Assembly: GCA_902550225.1 (NCBI GenBank)
Contig: CACCYL010000008.1
Span: 1 to 64,000 of the forward strand
Reading direction: 5' to 3'
Source: an uncultured Alphaproteobacteria bacterium
GTDB taxonomy: Bacteria; Pseudomonadota; Alphaproteobacteria; Methylaequorales; Methylaequoraceae
Length of the DNA stretch: 64,000 nt
The position numbers were made by a program, and so were the translations under genes. A model generated the notes under the pieces. That model saw nothing but the letters and a program-made list of their open reading frames with translations. It had not been told where the DNA came from and searched no databases. Below, in pieces: positions 9,289 to 17,557 of this stretch; positions within the stretch are counted from its first letter, which is position 1, and each line of letters opens with the position of its first letter.

Positions 9289-9726
9289 ATGAAAGATCTT
9301 GACAAAGGAAAAACTATTTCTGCGCTTAATGAAATTTTAAAATACGAGTTAGCTGGTGTTGTTAAATATACTCATTTCGCTTTAATGGTCACTGGGCCTA
9401 ATAGACTAAGTTTAGATAAATTCTTCAAAGAACAAGCTGAAGAATCTTTAGAACATGCGCAACAAGCAGGAGAATTGTTAACTGGACTTGGAGGACATCC
9501 ATCACAAGCTATTCCAAATATTGAAGAAACAAATCAACATTCTATAGAAAATTTATTAAAAGAAAGTCTAGGGCATGAAGAAATGGCGATTAATCTTTAT
9601 AAAAATTTATTAGACTGTGCGGAAAATAAAAGCCTTTACGTTGAGGAGTATGCTAGAGAGATGATTAAACAAGAAGAGATGCATAGTATTGAAATTAAAA
9701 AAATGTTAAGAGACTACGAGGTTTAA
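9289..9726 (+). CDS. bfr: Bacterioferritin
   Basis: LNEILKYELAGVVKYTHFALMV, EQAEESLEHAQQAGELL ferritin-like motifs; SD AGGAG. Confidence 0.88.
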   Translation: MKDLDKGKTISALNEILKYELAGVVKYTHFALMVTGPNRLSLDKFFKEQAEESLEHAQQAGELLTGLGGHPSQAIPNIEETNQHSIENLLKESLGHEEMAINLYKNLLDCAENKSLYVEEYAREMIKQEEMHSIEIKKMLRDYEV

Positions 9727-9743
9727 TTTTTTTATGTATATTT

Positions 9744-10637
9744 GTGTATAAATTTAGCTTAATTTTATTAATTTTTATATTTTTAATATTAAGTTTTACT
9801 TTTCCTAATCTATTCACAGAACTTAAATCTTCAATCCCTTACCTTTTAGGATTAGTGATGTTTGGTATGGGGGCGTCGCTTCAGCTGCAGGAAATTAAAA
9901 ATATTCTAACTGAACCCAAGTGGCTGTTAACTACAATTATTTTGCAGTTCTCGATAATGCCTTTCCTGGCATTTTTTTTAGTTGTCATTTTTGATTTCCC
10001 AAAAGAGATTGCCCTAGGTTTTATTATTTTGGGTTCATGTCCTGGCGGAACAGCTTCCAATGTAATTGCTTATATTTGTAAAGCAAATTTGTCCTTGTCA
10101 ATCCTCTGTACGTTTGTGTCTACGGGTTTAGCTGTTTTTTTTACTCCTGCTTTAATTTTTTTATTTGCTGATGAAAATATTGATATTGAAATTTTAGGTT
10201 TAATCAAATCAACATTCTTTATTGTTTTTCTTCCTGTTGTGTGTGGAATACTAATGAAAATTTTTATTAGAAACAAAGAAAAAACTTTGTTGAAGTTTTT
10301 TCCATTATTTTCAGAAATTTCTATTGCGTTGATCATTGGAATTATTTTTTCAATTAATATTGATAGTTTTAGTGATCTTTCTTGGAATATTCTAGTTGCT
10401 GTTGTTTTGCACAATTTGATTGGTTTTTTTTTAGGATTTTTAATTGCAAGCTTTTTTAAATTCCCGATGGATGTAAAAAAAACTGTTGCAATTGAAGTTG
10501 CAATGCAAAATTCTGGCTTAGGCATGACGCTGGCCTTAATGCATTTTACAAAGCTGGTTGCCTTGCCGTCAGCTCTATTTAGTCTTTGGCATAATATTTC
10601 TGCCTCAGGTCTTGTTTATTTTTGGAAAAAAAAATAA
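9744..10637 (+). CDS. Bile acid:sodium symporter family transporter
   Basis: GFIILGSCPGGTASNVIAYI and EVAMQNSGLGMTLALMHF motifs. Confidence 0.9.
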   Translation: MYKFSLILLIFIFLILSFTFPNLFTELKSSIPYLLGLVMFGMGASLQLQEIKNILTEPKWLLTTIILQFSIMPFLAFFLVVIFDFPKEIALGFIILGSCPGGTASNVIAYICKANLSLSILCTFVSTGLAVFFTPALIFLFADENIDIEILGLIKSTFFIVFLPVVCGILMKIFIRNKEKTLLKFFPLFSEISIALIIGIIFSINIDSFSDLSWNILVAVVLHNLIGFFLGFLIASFFKFPMDVKKTVAIEVAMQNSGLGMTLALMHFTKLVALPSALFSLWHNISASGLVYFWKKK

Positions 10638-10656
10638 ATTAATAATTTAACATTTT

Positions 10657-10902
10657 ATGAAAGGTTTTTCCCAAATGAGAATAAGTGCAAAAAATCAAAT
10701 AAAAGGCAAAGTTACCTCTGTTATCCATGGATCAAGTTACTCTCAGGTGTCTGTCGAACAAACGGACGCAGATGGAAATTTAACTGGAAGCTTTGTTCAT
10801 GCCGCTGTTCCAGTTGATATATGTAAAGACATGGAACTTAGTAAAGGGAATGTTGTAACTTGTATTTTTCCTGCTGCAGCAGTCATAATTGGGAAACATT
10901 AG
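10657..10902 (+). CDS. Molbindin/Mop (TOBE) domain protein
   Basis: MRISAKNQIKGKVTSVIHGSSYSQVSVEQ, typical Mop N-terminus. Confidence 0.82.
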   Translation: MKGFSQMRISAKNQIKGKVTSVIHGSSYSQVSVEQTDADGNLTGSFVHAAVPVDICKDMELSKGNVVTCIFPAAAVIIGKH

Positions 10903-10913
10903 TTTTCATTTAA

Positions 10914-11609
10914 GTGAATGTTCTTTTAGAATCATTAAATTTAGTTTTCTCATTTGATCCTGATTTATATGAAATCATTTGGCTTTCATTAAAAGTATCA
11001 CTTTTTGCTCTTACTTTTTCATGTTTTTTAGGTTTGCCCATAGCTGGAGTTTTGTCATCTGCAAATTTTACTGGAAAAAAAACTATAATCATTTTTTTTA
11101 ATTCAATGATGGCGTTACCTCCAGTATTTGTAGGTCTCTTACTTTATATTTTATTTTCCCAAACAGGTCCTTTAGGATTTTTTGAAATATTATATACTCC
11201 GTCAATAATGATTATTGCGCAGATAATAATAATTTTACCAATAATTATTTCAGTTAGTACGGAACTACTTCAACAAATGTTTGATGAGTATAAGGAAATG
11301 TTTGATACATTTGAAGTTGATTTAATAAGTAAAATTAGAACAACAGTTTTTGATGCTAGAATTGCACTTGTGACGTGTATCTTAACTGGTTTAGGTAGGG
11401 CTTTGTCTGAGGTAGGAGCTATAATAATTGTTGGCGGAAATATTGTACACTACACACGAGTTATGACGACAACAATTGCTTTAGAAACTTCGAAGGGCAA
11501 TTTATCAATGGCAATGTCTTTAGGAATAGTTTTGATTATAATTGCTATTACTTTAAACGCGATTGTAATGGTAATGAAAACAATTTCCAGGAAAAATTCT
11601 TATGATTAA
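10914..11609 (+). CDS. ABC transporter permease, tungstate/molybdate type (TupB-like)
   Basis: ALSEVGAIIIVGGNIVHYTRVMTTTIALETSKG permease EAA-like region. Confidence 0.8.
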   Translation: MNVLLESLNLVFSFDPDLYEIIWLSLKVSLFALTFSCFLGLPIAGVLSSANFTGKKTIIIFFNSMMALPPVFVGLLLYILFSQTGPLGFFEILYTPSIMIIAQIIIILPIIISVSTELLQQMFDEYKEMFDTFEVDLISKIRTTVFDARIALVTCILTGLGRALSEVGAIIIVGGNIVHYTRVMTTTIALETSKGNLSMAMSLGIVLIIIAITLNAIVMVMKTISRKNSYD

Positions 11610-12306
11610 TTCAGAAAATCATATAACACTTAAAAATATAAATTATAGCGTGAACAACAAATCTTTTTTTAATAATCTTTCAACAGACATTTCAACTAAT
11701 GGTATTACAGTTATCCTTGGTCCAAATGGTTCAGGAAAAACTTTATTAACGAAAATTATCAAAGGATTAATAAAACCAGAAAGCGGAGAGCTTTCAATAA
11801 AGTTAAATGGAACAACTCCCAACACGGGATATCTCTCACAAAATATAATTTTTTTAAGACGCAATGTTTTCAATAACCTTGCATATCCTCTGGAAATAAA
11901 AGGTTTTAAAAAAAAAATGATAAATAAAAGAATTGAATTTTTATTAAAATATTTTGGATTTTCAAGCAAAAAGAAAATATCGGCAAGAAATCTCTCAGAA
12001 GGAAATAAACAATATCTTTCCTTTATTAGAACTCTGGTTTCTAAACCCAATCTTTTGATTTTGGATGAACCAAGTTCTAATCTTGATATGCAATTTACAA
12101 AAAAGGTAGAAAACTTTTTAATTAAAGAAAGAAATAAAATAAAAATTATTATGGTTACTCATGACTTATTCCAAGCAAAAAGGTTAGCTGATGAGATTTT
12201 ATTTATTAATGATGGAGAAATAATTGAAGTTTCTTCAAAAAATAAATTTCTTAAATCAAAAAATAAGCTGATTCAAAAGTTTTTAAAAGAGGGAGTTATC
12301 TATTAA
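11602..12306 (+). CDS. ABC transporter ATPase (TupC-like)
   Basis: GPNGSGKTLL Walker A, LSEGNKQ signature, LLILDEPSSNLD Walker B. Confidence 0.87.
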   Translation: MINSENHITLKNINYSVNNKSFFNNLSTDISTNGITVILGPNGSGKTLLTKIIKGLIKPESGELSIKLNGTTPNTGYLSQNIIFLRRNVFNNLAYPLEIKGFKKKMINKRIEFLLKYFGFSSKKKISARNLSEGNKQYLSFIRTLVSKPNLLILDEPSSNLDMQFTKKVENFLIKERNKIKIIMVTHDLFQAKRLADEILFINDGEIIEVSSKNKFLKSKNKLIQKFLKEGVIY

Positions 12307-12310
12307 ACTT

Positions 12311-12661
12311 TCAATAGCTTTCTATTATTTGGAGAGTTAACCTCGTGTAAAAATAAGTACAGTTTAGTCCTATTATAAACATTATAAATAATCTAAAAGA
12401 TTTATCTAAATTTTCACCTATCCATAAAATAAATCTTTCTGATTGAGAAATTTTTAAACAAATTTCAAAAATAATAATAAAAGAAAATAAAAAGTTTAAG
12501 ATTTGTATTTTTTTTATGTCATAAAAATTTAATATTAGTGTTGAGGATAAAATATAAATAATCGAGAAGATCAATATAAAAAGTAGACAATTTTTTTTTT
12601 TTCTTAAAACTTCTGAAATAAAACGTCCTTTAAGATCAAAAATTTCAGATACCATGTACAT
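12311..12661 (-). CDS. Hypothetical small membrane protein
   Basis: Multiple hydrophobic segments; no family recognised. Confidence 0.5.
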   Translation of the reverse strand: MYMVSEIFDLKGRFISEVLRKKKNCLLFILIFSIIYILSSTLILNFYDIKKIQILNFLFSFIIIFEICLKISQSERFILWIGENLDKSFRLFIMFIIGLNCTYFYTRLTLQIIESY

Positions 12662-12716
12662 TAAAAAGATAAGAATATTGTGAGAAAAAAGTAAGACTAA
12701 AAGTACAATAAATAAA

Positions 12717-12944
12717 TTATTTATTTTTCTTACCTTTTTTTGAAAAGTCTTTTGTAGATAGTTGGAATAATGCAGCTACAAATATAATAGCAACTACATA
12801 GAAAATAATAAAACCAACCGAGTTGTCCTGCATTGATTTGTGCAAATCATCTTGTGAACAAAGGACATCTTCTTTAAAAGATTTAAATTCCTTGTCACAA
12901 AAGTCAAAAGTACTATCTTTTTTTATGTTGTTTTGTTCGCCCAA
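12717..12944 (-). CDS. Hypothetical single-TM protein
   Basis: One TM segment SVGFIIFYVVAIIFVAALF with a charged tail. Confidence 0.5.
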   Translation of the reverse strand: MGEQNNIKKDSTFDFCDKEFKSFKEDVLCSQDDLHKSMQDNSVGFIIFYVVAIIFVAALFQLSTKDFSKKGKKNK

Positions 12945-12946
12945 TT

Positions 12947-13150
12947 TTAAGTTTCTATTTCACCATCAATAGATTCATTAAGCTCAAGTGTATCTGAGGT
13001 TATTGTTGCTTTAACTTTTATCTTATTAATATCTTTGATTTCACCAGATTTAAATTTATCTCTAATCTTTTCTTCAATTTTTCTTTGAGAAGTAATACCA
13101 ACGTTTTTTAAAAACTTTCTTACAGATATATTAATTTTTTCATCATCCAT
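12947..13150 (-). CDS. Small conserved protein resembling DUF6494
   Basis: MDDEKINISVRKFLKNVGITSQRKIEEKI pattern. Confidence 0.6.
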   Translation of the reverse strand: MDDEKINISVRKFLKNVGITSQRKIEEKIRDKFKSGEIKDINKIKVKATITSDTLELNESIDGEIET

Positions 13151-13194
13151 TAAAATACAATAATTTTTTAAAAAAAAATGTAAAGAGTTTGTAA

Positions 13195-14271
13195 TTATTT
13201 TTTTTCAAAACAAACTAAATGATCTATATTAATGGGAGTTTTAATTCCAAACTCCTCATTATTTTCATGTAAATGCTGATGATGAGAATCAACAAGTACA
13301 GGTATAAGTTCTTTTTCAGGAGTTCTTAATGTATAGATAAAATTAGTTCCACGAAACTTTCTATCAACAATTTTTAATTTCAATTGACTTTTATCGTCAT
13401 GTAGTAAATCTTCTGGTTGGATTAATAACTTAACAGTTTTACCCTCATTGAATTGGTTTAAATTTGAACAACCATATTTACCATTTATTATTCCAAGGCT
13501 CTTATGTTTTAGTATTTGTCTATTGATTATTTTGACATTTAGAAGGGTTCCTCTTTTTAAAAAATTTACAACCTCAAGTGAGTTCGGAAAGTGATAAATA
13601 TTATAGGGTGTGTCAAACTGCTTAAGTACGTTGTTGATAATGATACCACACTTATCACCTAAATAAAATGCCTCATTAGGATCATGTGTTACAACAATTG
13701 CTGATATTTTTGTTAATTTTAAAATATCTTTTACAGTTTTTTGTAAATCCTCTTTTAATATTTGATCAATATTTGCAAAGGGTTCATCGAGTAATAAAAG
13801 ATCAGGAGAAGAAATTAGTGATCTGGCTAGAGAAACTCTTTGAGCCTCGCCAGAACTAATTTCATGGGGGTACTTTTGTTGAACTTGTTTGAGTTTAAAG
13901 AAGTCTAAAAGTTCCAATGGAGAATATAAAAATTTTTTTCTATTTTTTCTTTCTAATCCAAGTAAAATATTTTGATAGACGTTTTTGTGAGGAAACAAAC
14001 AATTGTCCTGAAACGAAAGTGCAATGTTTCTCTTATCTGGACTTATCGATAGGGTATTTGAAGATATAATTTTTCCATTAAGACTTATGGTTCCATATTT
14101 TAATTTTTCAAGACCAGCAATTGTCCTAAGGATAGTTGTTTTACCTGCACCTGACGGTCCTAGTAAGCATACAATGTTTCCCTTCCTTGAAATTGAAAAA
14201 TTTATATTCTTTATTTCATGATCATTTCCAGACGAGAATGTTGCATCAAGAACTTCAAAAAAATTTCCCAT
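13195..14271 (-). CDS. fbpC: Fe3+ ABC transporter ATP-binding protein
   Basis: GPSGAGKTTILRTIAGLE, SSGEAQRVSLARSL, LLLLDEPFANID; next to permease and binding protein. Confidence 0.9.
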   Translation of the reverse strand: MGNFFEVLDATFSSGNDHEIKNINFSISRKGNIVCLLGPSGAGKTTILRTIAGLEKLKYGTISLNGKIISSNTLSISPDKRNIALSFQDNCLFPHKNVYQNILLGLERKNRKKFLYSPLELLDFFKLKQVQQKYPHEISSGEAQRVSLARSLISSPDLLLLDEPFANIDQILKEDLQKTVKDILKLTKISAIVVTHDPNEAFYLGDKCGIIINNVLKQFDTPYNIYHFPNSLEVVNFLKRGTLLNVKIINRQILKHKSLGIINGKYGCSNLNQFNEGKTVKLLIQPEDLLHDDKSQLKLKIVDRKFRGTNFIYTLRTPEKELIPVLVDSHHQHLHENNEEFGIKTPINIDHLVCFEKK

Positions 14272-14284
14272 TATTTCTTATAAT

Positions 14285-15901
14285 TCATTTATTATCTTGA
14301 AAAAAGTATTTAAATGAAATTAGAATAAAGATGCTTGCCCAGAAAATTAAAAATATAGACGGTATTGCAGCGGCCTCAATCAAATCTTGAGTTGCAAAAT
14401 TATAAGCACGGGTTGAGAAAGTTTCAAAATTGAAAGGTCTTAAAATCAAAGTGATTGGGAGTTCTTTAATTATTTCAATAGCAATCAGAATAAAAATAAA
14501 AAAAATATTTTTCTTCAGTATAGGCCAATGAACTATAGAGAATGTTTTAAATTTATCAAATCCCATTAAATAAGAAGATTCATCTAATGAAAAATTTATT
14601 TTAAGGAAATTAGATTTTATACCATTATAAGCAATTGAGTAAAATCTAAAAAAATAACCCAAAATTAATCCATAAAATGATCCAATGAATATTGTTTTCA
14701 AATCAAAATTTATTAAAGAGCTTATTAATGAAAAAAAACTTATAATAGATACTGAAATAATGATACCAGGAATAGCATAACCAGAAATTGAAAGACTGCT
14801 GAAAAAACTTAAAAATCGATTTTTTAAGACTCTATTTCCAAAATTTGTAAAAATTGCGACTGATATTAAAAAAAAAGATGTGAAAAAGATAAGTAAAAAA
14901 GTATTTAAATTAAGTTTTAAAATTTCAAAGTTTTCTAAATATTCGGGAAATTTTATCGACCAGTACAACATTTGAGAAAAAGGAAAAACAAAGCTAAAGA
15001 AAAATAAACATAAGCAGAAAGCTGTTGCCAAAAAATTTTTTGTGCCTTTTAAGGCTTGTTTTTTTCTTTTACCTTCATTTTTAAGTGAGTGAAACCTTGA
15101 ATCTTTTCTTAAATAACTCTCAACTATAAAAAAAAAGAGCACAAAAACTAAAAGTAAAAGAGATAAAAAGTTAGACGTATTCAAATCATCAAAAATAAAC
15201 CACGAGTTATATATTTCTGTTGTAAAGGTTGAAACACCAAAGTATGAAACTGTTCCAAAATCTGATAATGTTTCCATAGCCACTAAACTTAGACCTATGA
15301 AAATTCCAGGTCTTGCGCAAGGTAAAATAATTTTAAAAAATCTCTGATATGAACTAAAACCTAAACTTTTTCCAAGATCTAAAAGATTTACAGATTGACC
15401 CACAAATGAAGTTGTTGAAAGTAGATAAACATATCCATAAAGTGTAAAAGATAAGGATAATACTGAATTAACTATTGGAGAAAAGTTTGGTAAATATGAG
15501 TTAGCATTATTTGTATCCCAAATAAGGTTAATGAGCGTGTAACCGCTCCCAAAATTCTCAAAAAATGCACTTAATGAATATCCAAAAATATACGGAGGAA
15601 TTGCAAATGAGAGAATTAATGAGTATTTAAAAAACTTTACTCCAAAAAAATTGTAGAAAGTAACTAAGTAGGCAGGAATTACTCCGAAGACAAATGTAAG
15701 AAATAAAACAAAGAAAAGAATTACTAATGAGTTCTTCGTATATTCTAAAAATTGTGAATTTTTAAATAATGTGAAGTCAAAGTCAATGATCGAAGAGTTA
15801 ATAATTATAGTAAAAAGTGGTATGATTGAAATAATTGATACGCAAAATATGATGTAGAAAGTAAAATTTGTTGAGTAAAATGGTTGATTAATTTTTTTCA
15901 A
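14285..15901 (-). CDS. fbpB: Fe3+ ABC transporter permease
   Basis: Two-unit permease with LDLGKSLGFSSYQRFFKIILPCARPGI EAA loop. Confidence 0.9.
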   Translation of the reverse strand: MKKINQPFYSTNFTFYIIFCVSIISIIPLFTIIINSSIIDFDFTLFKNSQFLEYTKNSLVILFFVLFLTFVFGVIPAYLVTFYNFFGVKFFKYSLILSFAIPPYIFGYSLSAFFENFGSGYTLINLIWDTNNANSYLPNFSPIVNSVLSLSFTLYGYVYLLSTTSFVGQSVNLLDLGKSLGFSSYQRFFKIILPCARPGIFIGLSLVAMETLSDFGTVSYFGVSTFTTEIYNSWFIFDDLNTSNFLSLLLLVFVLFFFIVESYLRKDSRFHSLKNEGKRKKQALKGTKNFLATAFCLCLFFFSFVFPFSQMLYWSIKFPEYLENFEILKLNLNTFLLIFFTSFFLISVAIFTNFGNRVLKNRFLSFFSSLSISGYAIPGIIISVSIISFFSLISSLINFDLKTIFIGSFYGLILGYFFRFYSIAYNGIKSNFLKINFSLDESSYLMGFDKFKTFSIVHWPILKKNIFFIFILIAIEIIKELPITLILRPFNFETFSTRAYNFATQDLIEAAAIPSIFLIFWASIFILISFKYFFQDNK

Positions 15902-15908
15902 AACTTTA

Positions 15909-16922
15909 TTAATTCCAACCAGCTTCTTGCATTATTTTAAAGGCATCTGTTTGCCATTTCCCATAAGAAGAAACATTTGTAACATTATCTTGTTTAAAGC
16001 TACCTCCCATTTTGGTTATCAAAGACGGAGGATCTACAGATTCTATGATTGGATACTCAAAAGTATTGTTTACCATGTGTTCTTGAGCTTTGTGGGTAAG
16101 TAAGAATTCAATAAATTTTATTGCATTACCAGTATTAGGTGAATGTTTTAATACTCCAATTCCCGAAATATTCATATGTGTCCCTCTGTTTTGTTGATTT
16201 GGGAAAAATGGACGAACTTTTTTTGCTGCTTCTTTTTGCTCTTTACCTTTTTTTCCAGATAACATTAATGCATAATAATAGGTATTAGCTATAGCAAGTT
16301 TGGACTCACCTGAGGCAACTGATAAGATCTGAGCTCTATCGTTACCTTTGGGTTTTCTAGAAAAATTTTTAACAAATTTCTTTGTCCAATTACTAGTGAA
16401 TTCTAACCCATGATTTTCTATCATAGATGCGATTAGAGACTGATTATAAACATTATTTGACTGTCTAATTGCAATAGATTTATTAAACCTATTGTCTGAG
16501 AGATCCTCGTAACTTAAATTAACCAAATCTTTCAAGGATATTTTTTTTGGGTTGTAGAAAATAATTCTAGCTCTTTTTGTTATTCCAAACCAATAATCAG
16601 ACCTAAAATGAACTGGTATTTTTTTTTCCAAAACTTTTGAAATAACTTTTTTAAAAATACCATTTTTTTGAGAGGAATAAAGTCTTCCGGCGTCAGCCAA
16701 AAAAAACAAATCTCCTTTGCAAGATTTTCCTTCCTCTAATATTCTCTTTTCAAGTGGTTTTGCTTTTCCAGAAATTATGTTGACATTAATACCAGTTTTT
16801 TTAGTAAACTCCTTGTAAAGTTTGATATCTGAATCATAGTGTCTTGTGGTATATAAATTGATTTCATCTGCATTTATATGGAGTGAAAAAAAAAAAACTA
16901 TAAAATATACGAAGAAATTCAT
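15909..16922 (-). CDS. fbpA: Fe3+ ABC transporter substrate-binding protein
   Basis: Signal peptide; INLYTTRHYDSDIKLYKEFTKKTGINV, FutA/FbpA-like. Confidence 0.92.
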   Translation of the reverse strand: MNFFVYFIVFFFSLHINADEINLYTTRHYDSDIKLYKEFTKKTGINVNIISGKAKPLEKRILEEGKSCKGDLFFLADAGRLYSSQKNGIFKKVISKVLEKKIPVHFRSDYWFGITKRARIIFYNPKKISLKDLVNLSYEDLSDNRFNKSIAIRQSNNVYNQSLIASMIENHGLEFTSNWTKKFVKNFSRKPKGNDRAQILSVASGESKLAIANTYYYALMLSGKKGKEQKEAAKKVRPFFPNQQNRGTHMNISGIGVLKHSPNTGNAIKFIEFLLTHKAQEHMVNNTFEYPIIESVDPPSLITKMGGSFKQDNVTNVSSYGKWQTDAFKIMQEAGWN

Positions 16923-16930
16923 ATTAATTT

Positions 16931-16949
16931 GATAATGATTATTATTATC
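16931..16949 (-). promoter_or_regulatory. Fur-box-like operator upstream of fbpA
   Basis: GATAATGATTATTATTATC matches GATAATGATAATCATTATC at 17 of 19 positions. Confidence 0.72.
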
Positions 16950-16990
16950 TAATTAATATTAAAAGTTTAATATGTCAATAATTTTAGTGC

Positions 16991-17009
16991 AGGGGGAATT
17001 TTTCCCCCT
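16991..17009 (-). terminator. Hairpin after hsp20 (probable terminator)
   Basis: AGGGGGAA-TTT-TTCCCCCT stem next to the hsp20 stop; weak U-tract. Confidence 0.5.
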
Positions 17010-17014
17010 ACAAA

Positions 17015-17446
17015 CTATTTGATGGTAATCAATTTTGGTTTTTTGTGCTCTGGTATGACTTTTTCTAATTTTATCTTCAACATACCGTCATTTAAGTCTG
17101 CACTTTTAACTCTTATTTCATCAGATAACGTAAATTTTCTTACAAAGTTTCTTTGAGAAATTCCTTGATGAATAATATTTTGAGCTTCATTAGATTTAGG
17201 ATCTTTAATTTTTGATCTGACTGTTAACACTCCATCAGAAAGTTCAACTTCAATTTGATCTTTATTAAAGCCTGCTAAAGCAATTTCGATGTGGTAGTTA
17301 TAATCGTTTGACTTTATTATGTTATATGGAGGATATCCTGAAGAAGTATTAACTTCCATATCGAAAAGTCTATCAAATAGATCATCAAAGCCCACCGTAA
17401 ATGGTGTAAACCTTTGTTTATCAATATTTGTAATTGTATTTTGCAT
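17015..17446 (-). CDS. Small heat shock protein Hsp20
   Basis: Alpha-crystallin domain: YHIEIALAGFNKDQIEVELSDGVLTVRSK, LNDGMLKIKLEKVIPE. Confidence 0.95.
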   Translation of the reverse strand: MQNTITNIDKQRFTPFTVGFDDLFDRLFDMEVNTSSGYPPYNIIKSNDYNYHIEIALAGFNKDQIEVELSDGVLTVRSKIKDPKSNEAQNIIHQGISQRNFVRKFTLSDEIRVKSADLNDGMLKIKLEKVIPEHKKPKLITIK

Positions 17447-17510
17447 ATTATCTCCTTTATTTAAGCAAGATTGTTATTAGTTTGTATCCCTAATAAGGCG
17501 ATACTAATTA

Positions 17511-17546
17511 AATATAGTGTCATATTGACATAATGTCAAGATGACA
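17511..17546 (-). promoter_or_regulatory. hsp20 promoter with nested palindromic operator
   Basis: Minus strand TTGACA-N17-TATATT; TGTCAT-a-TTGACAT-a-ATGTCAA-g-ATGACA palindrome covers the -35 and spacer. Confidence 0.7.
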
Positions 17547-17557
17547 TATAAAAAATT

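Noticed and set aside
10070-10525. 151-aa minus-strand ORF
   Set aside because: Lies fully antisense to the symporter gene; composition looks like reverse-complement artefact.
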